The translations under genes were made by a program, and so were the position numbers. Shown piece by piece: positions 61,101 to 64,000 of a stretch of 64,000 nt of DNA. Origin of the DNA: Candidatus Bathyarchaeota archaeon (GTDB lineage: Archaea; Thermoproteota; Bathyarchaeia; Bathyarchaeales; Bathycorpusculaceae); the NCBI GenBank assembly GCA_003141855.1, contig PLNS01000015.1, positions 78,568 through 142,567 on the forward strand. Reading direction: 5' to 3'. Below the pieces are notes generated by a model. The model was not told where the DNA came from. It saw nothing but the letters and a program-made list of their open reading frames with translations, and made no database searches. Every line of letters begins with the position of its first letter. Positions within the stretch are counted from its first letter, which is position 1.

Positions 61101-62117
61101 TCAAATCAAATATTGGATGAGTGTAGAAAGACCAACTGAGACAATGACAATAATTGCATCATCTCTTAACTTCCATCTTCTTTGTCTACTTTCACTTTCC
61201 AACGCGCTAACCGATTTGTAATATTCCTCTATGTCATTTTTTGCCCTTTCAAAAACTGACCTACAATTGTTGCAAGCGGCAATTTTTAAATTCCAACTAT
61301 TAAAAAACCTTGACAACAATATCAAGTTGACAGAATGCTTGTAAGAAAACAAGGAATAAGGCTTTATTTCTTTCTCAAAAAGTACATCCCATAAGTGGTC
61401 TAAGAAATCATCCATTGCAACTAAATCAAAGTCAACAAATTGTCCAGTATCCCGTCTCATCTCCTCAGCATAGCCTGTTTCATCAACCTCACTATCAACT
61501 GGAAAACTATTTTGATAATCTTCAAAATTTTGTGCCTCAATTTCTTCTTCAAGAGAAAACAGTTTGTTAATTGGAACTAACACCTCACTTGTGCAATTAC
61601 AAAAAATGTCGATTCTTTGTTTAAGTCTATTAAGTTCAAAATTGGCTACTGGTGGCGAAACAATTTCTGAATTTTCCAAGAAAAATTCCAAATTTTTTCT
61701 TAGTTCGCTTATGCCAACTTGAAAAGAACGATAATTCTTCTTTCCAACAGATTTAGATAAGTTTTTAATTTTCCACTTTAAAGAACTTACCCTTATGTTA
61801 ATCTCAATTTCGCAAGATAGTTGATTATAATTTGTCCACAAATATTTTGCGGGAAAGTATATTATGGTGAAAAACACGGCGAAGCTAACCAATGTAATAA
61901 CCAAACTGTTGATTTGTCTAAGTGCTGATGAAAGCATAGCCAATGAAATTAAAATCAGACTTAAAATAAGAAGGGACAAAAGTATTCGATATGCGGAGTT
62001 TGATAATATATTTCTGAGATATCTATAATATGTTCTCTGTATTGGAGGTAACTTGTTCTTTTTCTTGATATACCACTTCTTTAGTGGATTTTTCGTTTCA
62101 TTAGCTTGTTTAGGCAT
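61101..62117 (-). CDS. Large helical membrane protein of unknown function
   Basis: 338 aa. A basic N terminus (KNPLKKWYIKKKNKLPP) is followed by two close helices (ILLSLLILSLILISLAML and LVITLVSFAVFFTIIYF), a long helical cytoplasmic region (about 95-310) with acidic stretches (SVDSEVDETGYAEEMRRD-like) and Cys residues in a CNNC pair, then a final hydrophobic tail (AIIVIVSVGLSTLIQYLI). AT-rich, like the genes on either side of it up to 63.2 kb. No family recognised. A 200-nt stretch before 61101 holds no gene. Confidence 0.65.
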   Translation of the reverse strand: MPKQANETKNPLKKWYIKKKNKLPPIQRTYYRYLRNILSNSAYRILLSLLILSLILISLAMLSSALRQINSLVITLVSFAVFFTIIYFPAKYLWTNYNQLSCEIEINIRVSSLKWKIKNLSKSVGKKNYRSFQVGISELRKNLEFFLENSEIVSPPVANFELNRLKQRIDIFCNCTSEVLVPINKLFSLEEEIEAQNFEDYQNSFPVDSEVDETGYAEEMRRDTGQFVDFDLVAMDDFLDHLWDVLFEKEIKPYSLFSYKHSVNLILLSRFFNSWNLKIAACNNCRSVFERAKNDIEEYYKSVSALESESRQRRWKLRDDAIIVIVSVGLSTLIQYLI

Positions 62118-62197
62118 TTTATTAACTAATGTAATGGATCTTGTTTTAAGCGTTTAGTTTTTGCATCGCTAAGTTGCTTTTAGTTTTTGAGTAAAAA

Positions 62198-62701
62198 TTA
62201 CTGATTTCCTAAATGTGGAAGTCTCTTAAGTGTTGATGCCGTTTTGAAATCGTAAGAGCCATGCGTATGAAAAACTGTAAATGTACAACCTATTTTTTCC
62301 GCTTCAGTTCCGTCATAGATTCGATAAAAATCCGCATGTATGATAACGCTATCGTGAGCCTCAAGCCACTTAGGACCTACCTTGCAATTTCCATTGGGTA
62401 AAAGTTCGTTTAATTGTTGTGCTTTTAAATCATATTCGGCATTATTCATCCTGAAATGTAAACCTATATCGTTAATTCTTGTACCCCTGTCTCCCAAATT
62501 CTTGAGGCGAAATTTTAGCCAGAAATTAATGTGCTTGCCATTGTCAGCAGTGGGCGTAAAATTGTGCGTTGAACTTAACACTTCTACCTCAAGGTTTGGT
62601 TTTTCTTTCCTATATGTCCAATAGGAAATCAGGAGAGCGATTATTCCGGTAACGGTTCCTATCAAGCCCAAAACAAGAGTTATGGTTGGAAATTCGCTCA
62701 T
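62198..62701 (-). CDS. Membrane-anchored protein with beta-rich domain
   Basis: 167 aa. One N-terminal helix (TLVLGLIGTVTGIIALLISYW) anchors a beta-rich domain (PNLEVEVLSSTHNFTP, NFWLKFRLKNLGDRGTRINDIGLHFRM, HDSVIIHADFYRIYDG, CTFTVFHTHGSYDFK). The arrangement resembles proteins with Ig-like or C2-like domains bound to the inner face of the membrane. It lies 80 nt upstream of the 338-aa membrane protein in the same direction. Function unknown. Confidence 0.65.
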   Translation of the reverse strand: MSEFPTITLVLGLIGTVTGIIALLISYWTYRKEKPNLEVEVLSSTHNFTPTADNGKHINFWLKFRLKNLGDRGTRINDIGLHFRMNNAEYDLKAQQLNELLPNGNCKVGPKWLEAHDSVIIHADFYRIYDGTEAEKIGCTFTVFHTHGSYDFKTASTLKRLPHLGNQ

Positions 62702-62710
62702 CGCTTTTAC

Positions 62711-62974
62711 CTATTTTATGAATCTTCCAATCGCAATAGCACCAGCGTGGCAATAACCCCAATAGATAGTGTTTATTTTACCGCAATCATTAGCTTTGCA
62801 TTTGTAATCAACTTTTATATGGTCTTCGTAGTCCTTTTCATTTCTAGTTGCAAAATCATGTTTATCATCTGGGGGATAAGCATCAAAAGGAGTTCCACAG
62901 TAGACACAACTATATTTTTTCGGTAAGTCGTTTTTTGGAAAACCTTTCACCCACCTAAATAACAGCGTCACCAA
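62711..62974 (-). CDS. Zinc-ribbon protein, twin 1
   Basis: 87 aa from GTG at 62974. Two knuckles CVYCGTPF and YKCKANDCGKINTIYWG flank the insert DAYPPDDKHDF...EDHIKVDYK. The segment YPPDDxH, the ED-IKV-YKC element and the closing YWG are shared with the next gene, so the two arose by duplication. It overlaps its twin by 20 nt and ends 9 nt before the beta-rich membrane protein gene. Confidence 0.68.
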   Translation of the reverse strand: MVTLLFRWVKGFPKNDLPKKYSCVYCGTPFDAYPPDDKHDFATRNEKDYEDHIKVDYKCKANDCGKINTIYWGYCHAGAIAIGRFIK

Positions 62975-63170
62975 AACTCATTTTTTGCGAACCCCAATAT
63001 AGAACACTTATGTTTCCGCAATTTTGACACTTGTATTCTACTTTAATAGGGTCTTCTATTTCAGAGGATTTTAAAGATGCGGTTTGATGAAAATCGTCAG
63101 GTGGATACCCTATGAACATAGACCCACATTTAAGACAACTAAATTGCTTGCCTCGGTCATCTTTAACCAC
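62955..63170 (-). CDS. Zinc-ribbon protein, twin 2
   Basis: 71 aa from GTG at 63170. CLKCGSMFIGYPPDDFHQTASLKSSEIEDPIKVEYKCQNCGNISVLYWG has the same CxxCG, YPPDDxH and YKCxxCG...YWG elements as its twin. Both lack a recognised enzymatic domain. The order twin 2, twin 1, beta-rich membrane protein, large membrane protein suggests a transcription unit. The 63171-63406 gap holds no other gene. Confidence 0.68.
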   Translation of the reverse strand: MVKDDRGKQFSCLKCGSMFIGYPPDDFHQTASLKSSEIEDPIKVEYKCQNCGNISVLYWGSQKMSFGDAVI

Positions 63171-63406
63171 AATATCACGCTTACCGTAGTATTCGAATGA
63201 ATTTAGTTTTAAGCGTTTGCATCAAGCATAAAGTTCTCGGCTGTTGTTGACTCCACGATCTATGTTGGTTCTTATCTTGCAAATGTTGAAACTTGGATGT
63301 GTTATCAACAAAAACCGAATAGCCTAATTTTTGGGCTAATTGGAATTTGTTAAATCAATTGATAAAAAATACAAAAGAGGCAAGGGGTAACAATTTGTGT
63401 TGACTG

Positions 63407-64000
63407 TTAGTTTCTTTTGAATACTTTTCTTACGTCTTCTATATTTGAACCAACGATTTCTATGTTGTCGATGTTTCCTAGTGCTTTTTGGTGGGCTGTT
63501 CTTATGTGGCTGATTTCGTGTGGGTCGATTCCCATGATGCGTGCGCCTGTGGCATCGGTGGCGACGACGTCTTTTCCCGCGATTATCAGGTCCATTTTGA
63601 CTGGTGTTCCGTCGGTTGGTCCGCGTCCTTCCATGGCTACGAAGCCGTCGATTACTGTTAGGGCGGGTTTGAGGACTGTGTTGATGTCTACTACGACTTT
63701 GCTAATGCCCTTTGCATGGTACTTTGCCTTAAACTTGTCGGGCAATAGGCCGAACATGTTCTTCATGCCCAACGTGACTTTTGTGGACATGTGAGTTTTC
63801 ATTTTGGCTGCGCTGATTATGGCGGATTCCGTTACGATGCGTGGTACGGTTATGTCTTTGAGTGTTTCGCCGTTGGGAATGTTGATTTTGACTTTGTCTT
63901 CTACGTGCCGTAAGTTGAGGCATTGGATGCCGTTTTGTTTGCACATCTCACCCATCCCTGTAGCCTCGAAGGCTTTGTCAGCATTAGTCACAGTCGCATC
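63407..64000 (-). CDS. DUF362 protein (N-terminal part beyond the window)
   Basis: The frame is open through the window edge, so the start is missing; about 197 residues are seen. PRIVTESAIISAAKMKTHMSTKVTLGMKNMFGLLPDKFKAKYHAKGISKVVVDINTVLKPALTVIDGFVAMEGRGPTDG is the DUF362 core, followed by DLIIAGKDVVATDATGARIMGIDPHEISHI. The family often carries or works with a ferredoxin-like Fe-S region, which is not seen here; it could be in the missing part or absent. Function not established. Confidence 0.85.
   Translation of the reverse strand, partial: DATVTNADKAFEATGMGEMCKQNGIQCLNLRHVEDKVKINIPNGETLKDITVPRIVTESAIISAAKMKTHMSTKVTLGMKNMFGLLPDKFKAKYHAKGISKVVVDINTVLKPALTVIDGFVAMEGRGPTDGTPVKMDLIIAGKDVVATDATGARIMGIDPHEISHIRTAHQKALGNIDNIEIVGSNIEDVRKVFKRN

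Overview
The window is archaeal. It encodes archaeal-type PheRS, diphthine synthase, the RNase P proteins Rnp2 and Rnp3, CTP-dependent riboflavin kinase, archaeal FAD synthetase, geranylgeranyl reductase, methenyl-H4MPT cyclohydrolase, NreA and ribosomal proteins L15e and L13e. Many genes have a TATA-like box 25-30 nt before a (often TTG/GTG) start codon. L13e, H4MPT chemistry and a group 3b [NiFe] hydrogenase without methanogenesis genes here suggest an anaerobic TACK archaeon, with Bathyarchaeia as the best guess. This is inference; no rRNA is present.

Layout. 1-4.2 kb: a tRNA 3' end, then a three-gene group 3b hydrogenase operon in which the HydB-like and HydG-like subunits are one polypeptide. 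4.4-7.0 kb: a Pat-like protein, i.e. an ADP-forming acyl-CoA-synthetase body that has lost its catalytic His, fused to a GNAT domain. 7-14.8 kb: SPFH protein, NUDIX, a ZnuBC-like transporter, a large coiled-coil orphan, NreA with a PCNA-binding tail, and a mini kinase-fold protein. 14.9-20.3 kb: tRNA-Asp, a GT-C-like membrane protein and a run of small membrane or secreted proteins. 20.4-26.9 kb: a dispersed repeat, three paralogous nucleotidyltransferases, a CitG-like protein, a second repeat, mch and an ECF S component. 27-34.4 kb: coiled-coil protein, pheST, VapBC and an ABC-2 exporter. 34.6-41 kb: zinc ribbon-flavodoxin-YgiT genes, DUF1254/DUF1214 protein, GGR, HxlR and Lrp regulators. 40.2-50.2 kb: archaeal asparagine synthetase-like enzyme, GTP-PEPCK, MBL hydrolase, HtpX, two methyltransferases, and ribK facing a rhomboid-ribL-DUF357-dphB operon. 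50.4-57.1 kb: cobD-cbiB, an IS remnant, an ABC-2 system and a LeuA/NifV-family synthase. 57.3-59.7 kb: L15e-L13e-COG1325-rnp3-rnp2 operon. 59.8-64 kb: a third repeat, a DUF433/DUF5678 pair, an AT-rich block of membrane proteins and twin zinc ribbons, and a truncated DUF362 gene.

Functional picture: H2/NAD(P)H/ferredoxin-linked redox chemistry, an H4MPT C1 step, PEPCK-linked anaplerosis, flavin and cobamide synthesis, and ether-lipid saturation.

The least expected structure is a dispersed repeat family built around a GACCTACCCCC core. It occurs at about 20.5, 25.1, 34.5, 52.5-53.5 and 59.8-60.2 kb. It includes perfect 27-, 46- and 28-nt inverted matches between the 20.5 and 60 kb loci, and related motifs form nested terminal inverted repeats around a decayed transposase at 52.5-53.5 kb. 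At three loci the repeat is open in the same reading frame.
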